44,514 nucleotides of DNA from Bacteroidales bacterium (GCA_019416425.1 DXXK01000086.1:1-44514); one strand, 5' to 3'. Positions 1-8,416 are shown, counted from the first letter of the stretch. The notes: generated by a model not told the origin, from the sequence alone. Translations and numbers: made by a program.

Positions 1-554
1 TAGGAGTACTCGCCAATATGGGCAGGGAAAAGGGTAATCCAATAATCCTTACTTGCTCCTACGCCTTCAACCCAGTAAGCTAATGGTTTATTATCGTCTT
101 TATACCCTATACCCATTCTCCTGTAGACTATGCCGTCCACTTCCACAACGTCCTCTGATTGAATCATCAACCATTCACGAATATCATCCCCTTCATGCAG
201 GTTGAAGTCCATCAACGGAAGGAATTTATGCATACTCTCATCATATTCATATATGACCTTGTCCTCTTCCAACAGCACAGTCTTATATGTAGACTCCATG
301 GTGACATTATCGTGAATGATGATCTTGCAGGAACGACCGTCTATGACGGTGTCGCCGGCCACTTTTATGTAGACCGTCTGATCCACGTCATGTCCCGGCA
401 TAGGACTGACATTTGTAATCATGGTCACCCATGACCTTCCCTCTGTCAGCATGGGCCTGTAGGTATCCTTGTCGAGGCCATTTGCCTTATCCTGTCCGAC
501 AGCGTCAGCGGCGATGCAGAACAGCATGACAGCCACCATCAATATCTTGTTCAT
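1..554 (-). CDS. Secreted hypothetical protein, C-terminal end cut by the window edge
   Basis: Reading leftward from an ATG at 554 gives 184 open codons with no stop before base 1, so the C-terminus lies outside the window. Residues 1-20 look like a signal peptide (MNKILMVAVMLFCIAADAVG), followed by a polar secreted domain containing the stretches GRSWVTMITNV and VYIKVAGDTVIDGR. The style matches the next gene on the same strand (579-1469), which also has a signal peptide and a PVYY/GRSW-like opening, so both are probably exported proteins of the same broad kind. I recognise no enzyme motif. The 24-nt gap to the upstream gene suggests co-transcription. The start is well supported; the function is unknown. 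Confidence 0.75.
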   Translation of the reverse strand, partial: MNKILMVAVMLFCIAADAVGQDKANGLDKDTYRPMLTEGRSWVTMITNVSPMPGHDVDQTVYIKVAGDTVIDGRSCKIIIHDNVTMESTYKTVLLEEDKVIYEYDESMHKFLPLMDFNLHEGDDIREWLMIQSEDVVEVDGIVYRRMGIGYKDDNKPLAYWVEGVGASKDYWITLFPAHIGEYS

Positions 555-578
555 TTTTCTGTACCTTTATTATTGATA

Positions 579-1469
579 CTATCTTACCATGATTTTTTCA
601 GTCTTGTTTCCCTGGCGCTTTATGTAAACACCCCTCGGCAGACAGTCTATCTGTTCCGGCGTGGCACCGGTAAGTACCGGACTGCCGGATATTGAGTAGA
701 CGTTGCAGGCAGCCTCGTTTTCGGATGCGATGCTTTCCACACCGCTCACCAGCTCCATTATCCTGTCATAATGCGGATGCCGGAAAATCTCACGGCCCTG
801 CCCGTCCTTGAACCATAAGACTTGAAGCGCTAAAGACCCTCCGGGTACAGATCCAAGATAGGGGTCTACCAATCCTCCTAAAGTACTTACGTCACCCAGT
901 CCACAAACAATCATTCTTGTCCTGTAAGGATGCCATGAAGAGTACACATCATCCTCAGCGGAGTAGATTTCCAATGCCCTGCCTGGTAAGTCGGGACATT
1001 CAAGGACTGACTTGGATTTTAAGACGGGATACTCGTAATCCGAGATATTCGGTTCTCCCTCATTATTGAACCGCACCCATGAATGCTTGAAACTTCTACC
1101 AATCCCAATATCTCTGAAATCGCAGTAAGGGAAGGCGATATTACAGCTTAATTCAGTCCCATCCGGTTTTCTGTCAATCAGAACAGACACCTTGTCGCCT
1201 TCGACCCTGATTCCGCACCATGGAATTTCATGGTCCCAGAAATCCTGATAATAATACTTTATTTTCAGGTAAGCTTTCCCTTCATGCTCTATGGTGCCGT
1301 CTACAAAGAAATGATAATATACAGGATTCCTTCCGCATACTTCCTCCCAGGATGCGCCATCCTGCCATATCTCCTCGGCTGTAAGAAGCTCAGGATCCTG
1401 CGATAAGGCGGGAGTCATCGAGACAATCAGGCAAGCCGCCGATGCTAATATACGCTTAATCCTTGTCAT
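579..1469 (-). CDS. Secreted protein with short T9SS-like C-terminal tail
   Basis: A 296-residue protein with a clear signal peptide (residues 1-23, ending TPALSQ) and a long beta-rich middle that I cannot assign. The last 40 or so residues (VYSISGSPVLTGA..LPRGVYIKRQGNK..KIMVR) follow the pattern of type A T9SS sorting tails in Bacteroidales: a VYSISG strand, then a P-x-G-x-Y-I strand, then a basic K-I-M-V-R ending. This implies export and surface anchoring or release through the type IX system. Its ATG overlaps the 3' end of the C25 peptidase gene by 14 nt, so translation is probably coupled. It could be a partner or accessory protein of that peptidase, but this rests on position only. Confidence 0.8.
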   Translation of the reverse strand: MTRIKRILASAACLIVSMTPALSQDPELLTAEEIWQDGASWEEVCGRNPVYYHFFVDGTIEHEGKAYLKIKYYYQDFWDHEIPWCGIRVEGDKVSVLIDRKPDGTELSCNIAFPYCDFRDIGIGRSFKHSWVRFNNEGEPNISDYEYPVLKSKSVLECPDLPGRALEIYSAEDDVYSSWHPYRTRMIVCGLGDVSTLGGLVDPYLGSVPGGSLALQVLWFKDGQGREIFRHPHYDRIMELVSGVESIASENEAACNVYSISGSPVLTGATPEQIDCLPRGVYIKRQGNKTEKIMVR

Positions 1470-2901
1470 TACTGTCTATATTTAAGTTGCCTCCGGATTC
1501 CACAAGGATTTCCGGAGCCTGAATTATCTCCTTTCCACGCAGTGTCAGGCTTCCTTTCTCCGATATCCGCAGATTCGGTCCTAATAGAATTATATCCGCA
1601 GATACCTCAACAGATGAATCAATTACCCGGTCTCTGACCACGGCGACCTTGGCAACATACGGAAGGTAGTTTTCTTTCATCACACTCACCGTAAATTCTT
1701 TTGCACCCAATGGCACGTCATCCAGACCCTCAATTACACATGTACAATAATCATCTGTATCGATATCCTTTATGATATATGATGTTGATTCCGCCATAAG
1801 ATCGTTTTCCACAGACTTCAAAGAGAGTCTGCCTTCGTCATAAACCGGCACGAGCTCCAGGGTCGCGGGAAACTTGCTATATGATTTCTGGTAAGAATCT
1901 CCCAGCATGCAGTTCGAGAAGTAAAGCCAGAAATACCTGTCGTCTTCAGCATACTTGGAATTCTGCTTGCTGTTGAAAAACACCTTACCTATTGAATGAT
2001 CTGGATTCACGCACCAGTCAGAAATCATATTGGTGATCAGTAATGGTGAGAACACATTCAACCCCTCTGCTTTTGAAACGGAATACCAGCTACTTCTTGA
2101 TGAGCCGATATACGCCACACTTCCTCCTGAAGGATTAAGGAGCAAAGACGAACCAAGACATCCATACGCATTGTCAAAAGCCGCAGTCTCGCATGCCGCA
2201 GTCAGGATAACAGACGAGTGCCTGTTGCATAATTTATCCGCACTGGCCATAGTGAAATATAATGGATCTTTCCACCTATCCTTTTCACCGTGGGTCTGCA
2301 CACTCACTAGGTCATACCCAGACTGTATGGCCTCTGAGAATATAGAATCCGCATCATACACATAATCCATATAATCCTGATCACCAAGTGTTGTGCCTGT
2401 ATCAAATACAAAGTCATATGGGATATCATGACTGCCTACTATTTCGGAACTCTCAATGGCTACAATATGTGCATCTGAAAGGTCATTCTCAGTCTTATAG
2501 CAATAACCTCCAGCATATAAGACAGATGGTACTTTATTGATATTATCGAGATATTTCTCGTATCTGATGATTTTCTTAGTGAACTCAGATATCTCCTCTG
2601 AATTGGAAGCCGGTATTCTTGACAGCACTACATCAGGGAAATAGTCCACATAATTAAATTTATATGGACACAGTATCTGCCTTGAGAAAACGGGAAGAAC
2701 AGGTGTGCCAGGATTACCGTAAGATACCAATGGATCCCTGGACTTCACAAAAGTCACTCCGTTTTCCTTCGTTATCTCGAAATCATCGATAGAAAAGTTA
2801 TAGGTTATGGTCTCCGCATTAGCGATTATAGTGCAGAGTAGGAACAATACCGACAAGATTATCCTTTGCCGCCCTCTGATAAAATGAATACCGATTCTCA
2901 T
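1456..2901 (-). CDS. Gingipain-like (C25) cysteine peptidase with internal gap
   Basis: I choose the ATG at 2901 (481 aa) because it puts a signal peptide directly at the N-terminus; an in-frame ATG at 2943 would add 14 polar residues. C25 hallmarks are visible: the prodomain motif GTPVLPVFSRQ (about residues 65-75), the SRIP..EI..KIIRYEKY segment that starts the late catalytic half (from about 94), the histidine in VSVQTHGEKDRW (about His204) and the cysteine in LTAACETAAFD (about Cys237), which match the His-Cys dyad of gingipains. Family members normally carry some 200-300 residues between the GxPxLP motif and the RIP segment; here only about 25 remain, so most of the prodomain and the first catalytic half are absent although the frame is open. 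The C-terminus has a short strand-rich module. Activity is doubtful. Confidence 0.72.
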   Translation of the reverse strand: MRIGIHFIRGRQRIILSVLFLLCTIIANAETITYNFSIDDFEITKENGVTFVKSRDPLVSYGNPGTPVLPVFSRQILCPYKFNYVDYFPDVVLSRIPASNSEEISEFTKKIIRYEKYLDNINKVPSVLYAGGYCYKTENDLSDAHIVAIESSEIVGSHDIPYDFVFDTGTTLGDQDYMDYVYDADSIFSEAIQSGYDLVSVQTHGEKDRWKDPLYFTMASADKLCNRHSSVILTAACETAAFDNAYGCLGSSLLLNPSGGSVAYIGSSRSSWYSVSKAEGLNVFSPLLITNMISDWCVNPDHSIGKVFFNSKQNSKYAEDDRYFWLYFSNCMLGDSYQKSYSKFPATLELVPVYDEGRLSLKSVENDLMAESTSYIIKDIDTDDYCTCVIEGLDDVPLGAKEFTVSVMKENYLPYVAKVAVVRDRVIDSSVEVSADIILLGPNLRISEKGSLTLRGKEIIQAPEILVESGGNLNIDSNDKD

Positions 2902-3157
2902 GATGTCACTGTCTAAGATTCTTGTAATCCGGCTACTTATCAAACGATCATCGCAGTCTCCGCTTTATGCAGTCAGCGGAATCCCTGACGTTTACGACTC
3001 AGACCAGGCGATGGCAAGGAAGGACACGGCTGTCTTTGCTGTCAGTGTTTTAATCATACTCGTTAGCGTTAATTTGCAATGTGCGGCTAATTTAGTAATA
3101 TTTTTTTAATTTTACAAATATTTATCTAAAAAATCACGCAATTACATAAATGGCAGA

Positions 3158-3172
3158 CTGACAGAATGTCAG
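3158..3172. promoter_or_regulatory. Perfect inverted repeat, possible operator
   Basis: CTGACAGAATGTCAG is a 6-bp dyad around a 3-nt centre, with a further CCTGACA directly to its right and AGACTGACA to its left, so the half-site TGACA/TGTCA occurs three times in about 25 nt. It lies about 120 nt upstream of the -7 element of the capsid cluster and is a plausible repressor or activator site. The cognate regulator is unknown. Confidence 0.35.
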
Positions 3173-3290
3173 CCTGACAAAGGCCTGTCTCATGAGTCAA
3201 AAAAAATGTCCCTACGGTTAGGGTACAGCCTGCCGGAACAATAAACTACACAGGATAAACGGATAAGAAGACTGGAGGCGGGCGAGAGGA

Positions 3291-3298
3291 TAACTTTG
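3291..3298 (+). promoter_or_regulatory. Promoter -7 element for capsid cluster
   Basis: TAACTTTG matches the Bacteroidetes housekeeping -7 consensus TAnnTTTG. It sits 17 nt before the portal start codon, implying a very short 5' leader. I see no clear TTTG -33 box at the usual spacing, so strength is uncertain. Confidence 0.5.
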
Positions 3299-3315
3299 CG
3301 GGAAAAACATGAGAG

Positions 3316-4755
3316 ATGAGAGAAGATAAACATGAATGCCGGGAGGAACTGCTGACGCGGGCACGGGAGTGCCGGGCGGCGATGAGCGGCTTCCGGGCGG
3401 ACCGCGACCGCTGCAAGCGGTTCACCTACGGCGACCAGTGGAGCGACATGGTGGAACGCAACGGCATCCTGATGAGCGAGGAGGCCGACATCCTGTCACA
3501 GGGACGCACACCGCTTAAGAATAACCTGATACGGCGGCTGGTGCGCAGCGTGCTGGGCGTGTTCCGCAACCGTTACGCCAACCTCGAACAGACCCTGTTC
3601 GGACCGGAAGGAAACATTGTGGAGCCGGACATGAAGGAACCGTTGCTGCACAATTTCAAGGTGAACCGTATGAGCGAGATGTACGCCCGCACCATGGAGG
3701 AGTTCCTGATCTCGGGGATGTGCGTGCACAAGAAGTGGTACGGCCGCAAGGGGCCACGCACGGAATGCTGGACGGACTACGTTCATCCGGACAACTTCTT
3801 CGTAGACTCGGCCGGGCGTGACTTCCGGGGCTGGGACATCCAGCTTGCGGGCGAGATCCACGACATGCCGTTCCGCGAGCTGACGGCCACATTCGCCGAC
3901 ACCGAGGAGCGGGCGGCATGGCTCAGGCAATGCTACGGCACGACCGAGACCGAGACGCCGCAGCATAACTGCCGGGTGTGGGAGATCTGGGAACGCCGCC
4001 ATCCGGAGCGGTACCACTGCCACGACCGCGCCACGGGACGCTGCTGGAAATGCGACAAAGGACGACCGATGACCGCCATCCGTCAGGAGAACCGCCGCCG
4101 CGAGGAGGCGGGAATCCCTACGATCGACACCAGATGGTTTCTCGACGACGAATGGCAATGGAGCTTCCTGACACCCGAGGGAATGGTGATATCTAACGGC
4201 GTGTCGCCCTACCGGCACGGCGGACATCCCTACATATTCAAGGCCTACCCGTTCATCAACGGCGAGATCCACAGCTTTGTCAGCGACATCCTGGACCAGC
4301 AGAAGTTCACCAACCGGCTGATATCGATGTACGACTGGATACTACGGTCATCGGCCAAGGGTGTGCTGCTGATGCCGGAGGGAGCGCTACCCGCCGAGGC
4401 GGACCTGAGCGACATAGCCGAGGAGTGGAGCCGGTTCGACGGCGTGATCGTGTTCAAGGCGCGGCCCGGCACTCCCCTGCCCCAGCAGATCAGCTCCAAA
4501 TGCACAGACATAGGCATCACCGAGCTGCTGAACATCCAGATGAAGATGATGGAGGACATCAGCGGCGTAAACGGAGCCTTGCAGGGCAAGCTGGACTCAA
4601 ACTCCATGTCGGGTGTGCTGTACAACCAGCAGACCCAGAACTCCATGACCGCGCTGGCGGACCTGATGATGTGCTTCGAGGACTTCATAGGGGAATGTAT
4701 CGGCATGGATGTGTCCAACATCCGGCAGTTTCAGCTTAACAAGGTTAACAGATAA
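3316..4755 (+). CDS. Phage portal protein (P22 gp4-like)
   Basis: A 479-residue protein, shorter than P22 gp4 (about 725 aa) but with portal-family landmarks in order: an N-terminal helical YGDQW segment (about residue 38) typical of portal proteins, a basic RRLVRSVLGVFRNR helix, the WTDYVHPDNFFVDSAGRDF stretch around residue 155 that resembles the conserved P-x-N-x-F-x-D block, and near residue 420 the DISGVNGALQGKLDSNSMSG segment followed by a Q-rich helix, matching the portal clip/stem end. In a virion the portal forms the dodecameric DNA gate at one capsid vertex. It is first in a tight plus-strand cluster. The reading frame is intact and the codon use is GC-rich like the flanking genes, which argues for long residence in this genome. 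No terminase gene is found next to it. Confidence 0.72.
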   Translation: MREDKHECREELLTRARECRAAMSGFRADRDRCKRFTYGDQWSDMVERNGILMSEEADILSQGRTPLKNNLIRRLVRSVLGVFRNRYANLEQTLFGPEGNIVEPDMKEPLLHNFKVNRMSEMYARTMEEFLISGMCVHKKWYGRKGPRTECWTDYVHPDNFFVDSAGRDFRGWDIQLAGEIHDMPFRELTATFADTEERAAWLRQCYGTTETETPQHNCRVWEIWERRHPERYHCHDRATGRCWKCDKGRPMTAIRQENRRREEAGIPTIDTRWFLDDEWQWSFLTPEGMVISNGVSPYRHGGHPYIFKAYPFINGEIHSFVSDILDQQKFTNRLISMYDWILRSSAKGVLLMPEGALPAEADLSDIAEEWSRFDGVIVFKARPGTPLPQQISSKCTDIGITELLNIQMKMMEDISGVNGALQGKLDSNSMSGVLYNQQTQNSMTALADLMMCFEDFIGECIGMDVSNIRQFQLNKVNR

Positions 4756-4779
4756 GCAAACTCCGCCCCGGTCAGGCAG

Positions 4780-4787
4780 TAATTTTG
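4780..4787 (+). promoter_or_regulatory. Promoter -7 element inside capsid cluster
   Basis: TAATTTTG fits the TAnnTTTG consensus and lies 40 nt upstream of the 4828 start codon in the 72-nt gap after the portal gene. The downstream leader is A-rich, as is usual for Bacteroidetes translation starts. This suggests that the scaffold and capsid genes can be transcribed separately from the portal. Confidence 0.5.
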
Positions 4788-4827
4788 CAACACAAACCTG
4801 AAAACAAAACAAAAAACAACAAACACT

Positions 4828-5349
4828 ATGTCACTATTCAAGAAGAAGACACCCAACGTGGGGTCCGCCGTGGACACCGGGAATGACGAGAATGACGAGA
4901 ATAGAGTCGACATCGAGCCCGGCGTGCAGCCAAACGCCGGCACCGGGAATTACGGTAATGAGGTCGACACTGAAGTGGAGGAGACATCATCCGACGAGAC
5001 CACAGAAGAACAGGCAGAGGTACCCGAGGGAACCGACACCACGGCAAGCGAGGAAGACATCGAGACGGATGATCCGGTGACGATGCTGGCAACCGTCATC
5101 ATCTCCGAGATGAAGGCGGGAGGACTCAGCGACGACACGCGCGCCATGCTGGCGAAGGCCATGAGCTACGACGCCGACATTCTCCGGGCCGAGGCCTCAG
5201 GGGAGCTGCGCGGCCGCAACGCGGCCATCGAGGAGCATCTGCAGACGCTGGATGAAGGCGACGGAGTCCCCCACCCCAGCTGCGGACCGGGAGCGTCACA
5301 GCAGGCCACCTGCCACTCCATCTTCGACCTGGCGAGAAAGGCGAGGTGA
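4828..5349 (+). CDS. Acidic protein, likely capsid scaffold
   Basis: A 173-residue, strongly acidic protein lying between the portal and capsid genes, the usual place of a scaffold or assembly protein. Residues 25-85 are an unstructured Glu/Asp/Thr-rich segment; residues 85-145 are predicted helical (PVTMLATVIISEMK..ADILRAEASGELRGRNAAIEEHL) and the C-terminus is basic (SIFDLARKAR). A disordered acidic N-terminus with a basic helical tail fits scaffolding proteins, which bind the capsid protein through a basic C-terminal tail. There is no sequence motif that proves it. The gene is intact; 79 AT-rich nt separate it from the capsid gene. Confidence 0.5.
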   Translation: MSLFKKKTPNVGSAVDTGNDENDENRVDIEPGVQPNAGTGNYGNEVDTEVEETSSDETTEEQAEVPEGTDTTASEEDIETDDPVTMLATVIISEMKAGGLSDDTRAMLAKAMSYDADILRAEASGELRGRNAAIEEHLQTLDEGDGVPHPSCGPGASQQATCHSIFDLARKAR

Positions 5350-5428
5350 ATGAAGAATTAAAAATGCATAATGCATAATGGGAAATCATTAAAAACTACA
5401 ATAATAATCACTAAAAACAGACTGAAAG

Positions 5429-6889
5429 ATGAGTGAGGAAGTAAAGAAGAGCCGACTGCCGGGGGAACCGGCGACGGTATCGGCGGCGGCAGCCGCCACC
5501 GGCGGAATAGACGCCGGCAATTTCATCGAGACGGACATCGACAGCGAGCTGATGCGCTTCAACTCCGACGACACGCCGCTGATGAACCTGATGCTCCAGG
5601 CCAAGCGCGTCAAGGTCAGCAGTCCGGAAGTGGACCACTACATGATCGACGAGCCCAGGAGCTTCGTGACGACATCGAGCTCCGTCGCAGGCGGCGCGTC
5701 ACAGGCCGTGCTGCCGCTGGATTCCTCGGACCAGTCGCTGCTGCGTCCGTGCACCACGCTGCTCCTGCCCGAGGTCAACGGCTACGACCTGTCCGGCACC
5801 TCGGCCACACCCGGCCGCGCCCTGATGCTGTACGTTGTCGGCATCGACACCACCACCAACTTCCCGGTGGTACGTGCCGTGAACGGCCTCAAGGACGACG
5901 CCAGCGACGAGATCAGCAAGCTGCCCATGATTCCGTCGGGCACGCGCTGCGTGATCCTGTCCAACTCACTGAGCGAGACGCAGAAGACCGTCGACCCCGA
6001 GATGATCGTGCCGCAACCCACGCGCATCTACCTGCAGAAGCGCGGCATGAACCAGGTGGTGAGCGACTACTTCGACAGCCAGCGCAAGCATGTGCCCTTC
6101 TCCAAGGCGGTACTGGCCGAGCAGGCCATCGCGAACTTCAAGGTGTGCGGCAACCGCACGCTGTGGGCCGGACGCCCCGGCAAGTTCAAGGTCAACGTGG
6201 ACGGCATGGGGCTTCAGTACGTGTACTGCACCGAGGGCGTCCGCTGGCAGTTCAAGCGCGAGCTGCAGCACGAAGGCAAGTGGACTGTCGAGAAGATCAT
6301 CGCGCTGGCCAAGATGTTCTTCACCGGCGAGGACGTCCCCAAGACGGCGCTGCTGTTAGCGGGCAAGAACCTGCTGGAACAGATCCAGTGCATAGACTAC
6401 AGCAAGCATCCCGAGATCCAGATCACCACCAAGACCAACAGCGTGGGCTGGACGGTGACGAACTTCCACACGGTGTTCGGCGACATCGAGATCAAGCGTG
6501 AGCCTACTCTGGACCGACTGGGATGGAGCAACTCCGGCGCGCTGATCGGCGAGAACAGGCTTGTGCACTACGTCTACAGCGCGGAGCACAGCTTCAGCGA
6601 CCGTGTCGACGGCCAGGAAGCCACGCGCAACGGCATCCTGATCTGGGACGCGCTGGCGCTGAAGGGAAGCTGCCACATCTGGATCGACGGCGAAGGGACG
6701 GAGGCCGGCCCCGAGGCGACTCGGTTCTGCCTGTGGTCGTCCGAAGCAGCACCGGAGGGCGCCGACGGCGTGGTGTACTACCTGCTGGAAGACTGCCCGG
6801 CAATCGACGCCAAGGCCCACGCCGGCCAGCTGTGGACCATGTCGCGCGACACGTGGAAGCAATGGAGCGGCGAGGCCGCGGCACAGTAA
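5429..6889 (+). CDS. Major capsid protein, SU10-like (HK97 fold)
   Basis: A 486-residue protein whose N-terminal third (GGIDAGNFIETDIDSELMRFNSDDTPLMNLM, residues 25-55) follows the pattern of SU10-like major capsid proteins, where an early I-D segment is followed by tP-l. The middle has the long helix-rich ENFKV..WTVEKIIALAKMFF region, and the C-terminal LVHYVYSAEHSFSD..ATRNGILIWDALALKGSCHIWI segment matches the late conserved block. These proteins form icosahedral shells through the HK97 fold. It is preceded by a scaffold-like gene and the portal, in keeping with a head module. Encapsulin-type use is possible but less likely given the portal. Homology is judged by eye only. Confidence 0.65.
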   Translation: MSEEVKKSRLPGEPATVSAAAAATGGIDAGNFIETDIDSELMRFNSDDTPLMNLMLQAKRVKVSSPEVDHYMIDEPRSFVTTSSSVAGGASQAVLPLDSSDQSLLRPCTTLLLPEVNGYDLSGTSATPGRALMLYVVGIDTTTNFPVVRAVNGLKDDASDEISKLPMIPSGTRCVILSNSLSETQKTVDPEMIVPQPTRIYLQKRGMNQVVSDYFDSQRKHVPFSKAVLAEQAIANFKVCGNRTLWAGRPGKFKVNVDGMGLQYVYCTEGVRWQFKRELQHEGKWTVEKIIALAKMFFTGEDVPKTALLLAGKNLLEQIQCIDYSKHPEIQITTKTNSVGWTVTNFHTVFGDIEIKREPTLDRLGWSNSGALIGENRLVHYVYSAEHSFSDRVDGQEATRNGILIWDALALKGSCHIWIDGEGTEAGPEATRFCLWSSEAAPEGADGVVYYLLEDCPAIDAKAHAGQLWTMSRDTWKQWSGEAAAQ

Positions 6890-6907
6890 ACATCAACACA
6901 GACAGCA

Positions 6908-7162
6908 ATGGCAAGATACAAGAACATCAACACAGGTGCGCCGTCCGACGAGCGGCGCACCTACGGGGTGAAGCTCATGGAGTGGCACGCCCTGATACCG
7001 GCCGGCAACGGCACGGTGAGAGTCACGTTCAGCGGAGGGTCGTATTCCGGATTCGGACAGCGTCCGGCCACGTTCAGCACCGACAACCCGGTGATGATGC
7101 GGCTCATCGAGGACTCCCCCTACTACCGCAGCGGGTTCATCTTCAAGGTCAAGTCACGCTGA
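6908..7162 (+). CDS. Small virion-associated protein candidate
   Basis: An 84-residue protein starting 18 nt after the capsid stop (MARYKNINTGAPSDERRTYGVKL). It is beta-rich, with VRVTFSGGSYSGFGQRPATF in the centre, and has no signal peptide or membrane segment. Size, charge and position fit a capsid decoration or head-completion protein, but I recognise no family. It ends 11 nt before the next gene, so the cluster is transcribed as one unit here. Confidence 0.6.
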   Translation: MARYKNINTGAPSDERRTYGVKLMEWHALIPAGNGTVRVTFSGGSYSGFGQRPATFSTDNPVMMRLIEDSPYYRSGFIFKVKSR

Positions 7163-7173
7163 ATCCACAGGCC

Positions 7174-7722
7174 ATGAAAGTAAAGACAAGCCAACTGGTG
7201 CGCCGGGCGATGATGCTTCTGGACGAGGACCTGGAAGAGCTGGAGCTGGCGCAGACCTTCGGCGACCCGGGGATGGAGCTGCGTCAGCTTGCGTCGGAGC
7301 TGGTGGAGGAAGCGGTGACCAAGACGCTGACGGACGCGGAGCCCGACAGCGTGGACGAGACGCAGATCCTGGACACGTCACGCTCCGTGACACGGCCCGA
7401 CGGGACGGTCGAGGCCGAGCTGCCCGCCGACTGGCTTCGGCCGGTGGACATCATGATGGAGGGCTGGGACAGGCCCCTGCACGACTACCGCGAGGCTCAG
7501 CCCGTGACACGGCAGCTGACGCTGCCCGGGGCGCGGATACTCCGCAGGGATGGCCGACGGCTGCTGGCCGTCACGCCGGGAACTGTGGGCAACGGCGCCC
7601 TCCGGGTGGAATACCTGCCACGGCCTGACACCACCGGCGCCACGGTATGGATCCCCCGCTCGCTGGTCAACGCAGCCGCACGCCAGCTGGCCGACATGGT
7701 CAAGGCCGTGGTGACCGACTGA
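7174..7722 (+). CDS. Putative head-tail connector / adaptor protein
   Basis: A 182-residue protein starting at the ATG at 7174, chosen over upstream codons because it follows directly on the previous stop and begins MKVKTSQLVRRAMMLLDEDLEELE. The N-terminal helices (residues 4-55) are followed by a beta domain (residues 75-150) and a C-terminal helix (SLVNAAARQLADMVKAVV). Helical N-terminus plus beta core downstream of a capsid gene is the general layout of gp6-like adaptor proteins that sit below the portal. I cannot show this from motifs. It is the last structural candidate; no tail genes follow. Confidence 0.5.
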   Translation: MKVKTSQLVRRAMMLLDEDLEELELAQTFGDPGMELRQLASELVEEAVTKTLTDAEPDSVDETQILDTSRSVTRPDGTVEAELPADWLRPVDIMMEGWDRPLHDYREAQPVTRQLTLPGARILRRDGRRLLAVTPGTVGNGALRVEYLPRPDTTGATVWIPRSLVNAAARQLADMVKAVVTD

Positions 7723-7774
7723 CGGACAGACATAACACTCCTCGACACAAACTACAAAATCACTATTACGGAAC

Positions 7775-8017
7775 ATGAATGAACACAGGGTACAATTGAG
7801 AGCAGCATTGGGGTTGATTGTAGTGGGAGCGGGACTGCTGATAGCCGGATTCATGGTGTCGCCCACGGGTCAGGTACACAACTCGGTGCTGGTGGCCTTC
7901 GGCGAGATCCTGACGTTCGCCGGCTCGATATTCGGCATAGACTACAAGTATAGAATCAATACCAAAGAAGATGAGAAAGATAAGCAAAATCATAGTGCAC
8001 TGCACGGCGACGCCTGA
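7775..8017 (+). CDS. Holin-like small membrane protein
   Basis: An 80-residue protein with two hydrophobic segments: residues 8-28 (LRAALGLIVVGAGLLIAGFMV) and 38-57 (VLVAFGEILTFAGSIFGI), separated by a short polar loop and followed by a highly charged tail (RINTKEDEKDKQN). This is the layout of class II holins, which permeabilise the inner membrane to release the endolysin. It overlaps the amidase gene by 47 nt in another frame, a typical lysis-cassette arrangement implying translational coupling. The family is not identified by sequence. Confidence 0.65.
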   Translation: MNEHRVQLRAALGLIVVGAGLLIAGFMVSPTGQVHNSVLVAFGEILTFAGSIFGIDYKYRINTKEDEKDKQNHSALHGDA

Positions 8018-8369
8018 GGGGCGTCCGGTAACGGTGGCGCAGGTGGACGCCTGGCACAAGGAACGAGGCTTCCGCTGTATCGGCTACCACTATCTGGTTG
8101 GGCTGGACGGCACGGTGCACGCCGGGCGTCCGGAAGCGGAGATGGGGGCACACTGTCTTGGCTACAACTACAGCAGCATCGGCGTATGCTACGTGGGGGG
8201 CCTGGACCGGGTCAGCGGGGAACCCAAGGACACGCGGACGCCTCAGCAACGCGCAGCCCTGCGGCAGCTGGTGGACAGACTGCTGGAACGCTATCCCGGC
8301 GCCACGGTCCACGGACACCGCGAGTTCGCCGCCAAGGCATGTCCCTGTTTCAACATCGCCGACCTGTGA
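7971..8369 (+). CDS. N-acetylmuramoyl-L-alanine amidase (T7 lysozyme-like endolysin)
   Basis: A 132-residue single-domain amidase_2/PGRP-type enzyme that cleaves the bond between N-acetylmuramic acid and the stem peptide. The zinc ligands can be seen: His10 in KIIVHCTAT, the His in VHGHREFAAKACPCF (about residue 117) and a following Cys (about 126). The YHYLVGLDGTVHAGRPEAEMGAHC block (residues 38-62) is the conserved substrate groove. There is no signal peptide, so export relies on the holin-like protein whose gene overlaps its start. All motif residues are intact, which suggests that the lysis pair is functional or only recently released from selection. Confidence 0.9.
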   Translation: MRKISKIIVHCTATPEGRPVTVAQVDAWHKERGFRCIGYHYLVGLDGTVHAGRPEAEMGAHCLGYNYSSIGVCYVGGLDRVSGEPKDTRTPQQRAALRQLVDRLLERYPGATVHGHREFAAKACPCFNIADL

Positions 8370-8416
8370 ATCCTCATATGCAGATAACATACAAGCCGTT
8401 TTAAAATAACATGCAG

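Larger units (their letters stand above)
2944..3315. other. Intergenic region upstream of the capsid cluster
   Basis: This AT-rich spacer separates the minus-strand peptidase operon from the plus-strand portal gene. It holds a 15-nt inverted repeat at 3158-3172 and a promoter element at 3291-3298. A 69-codon plus-strand ORF at 2900-3109 crosses the peptidase start and has no recognisable features, so I do not call it. No tRNA-like attachment site or integrase is visible here. Confidence 0.6.

Noticed and set aside
2900..3109. 69-codon plus-strand ORF before the capsid cluster
   Set aside because: It overlaps the start of the peptidase gene, has no ribosome-binding or promoter context and no family features.
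5361..5383. ATGCATAATGCATAATG repeat between the scaffold and capsid genes
   Set aside because: A short AT-rich simple repeat of a kind common between genes in this phylum; it does not suggest an attachment site or origin.
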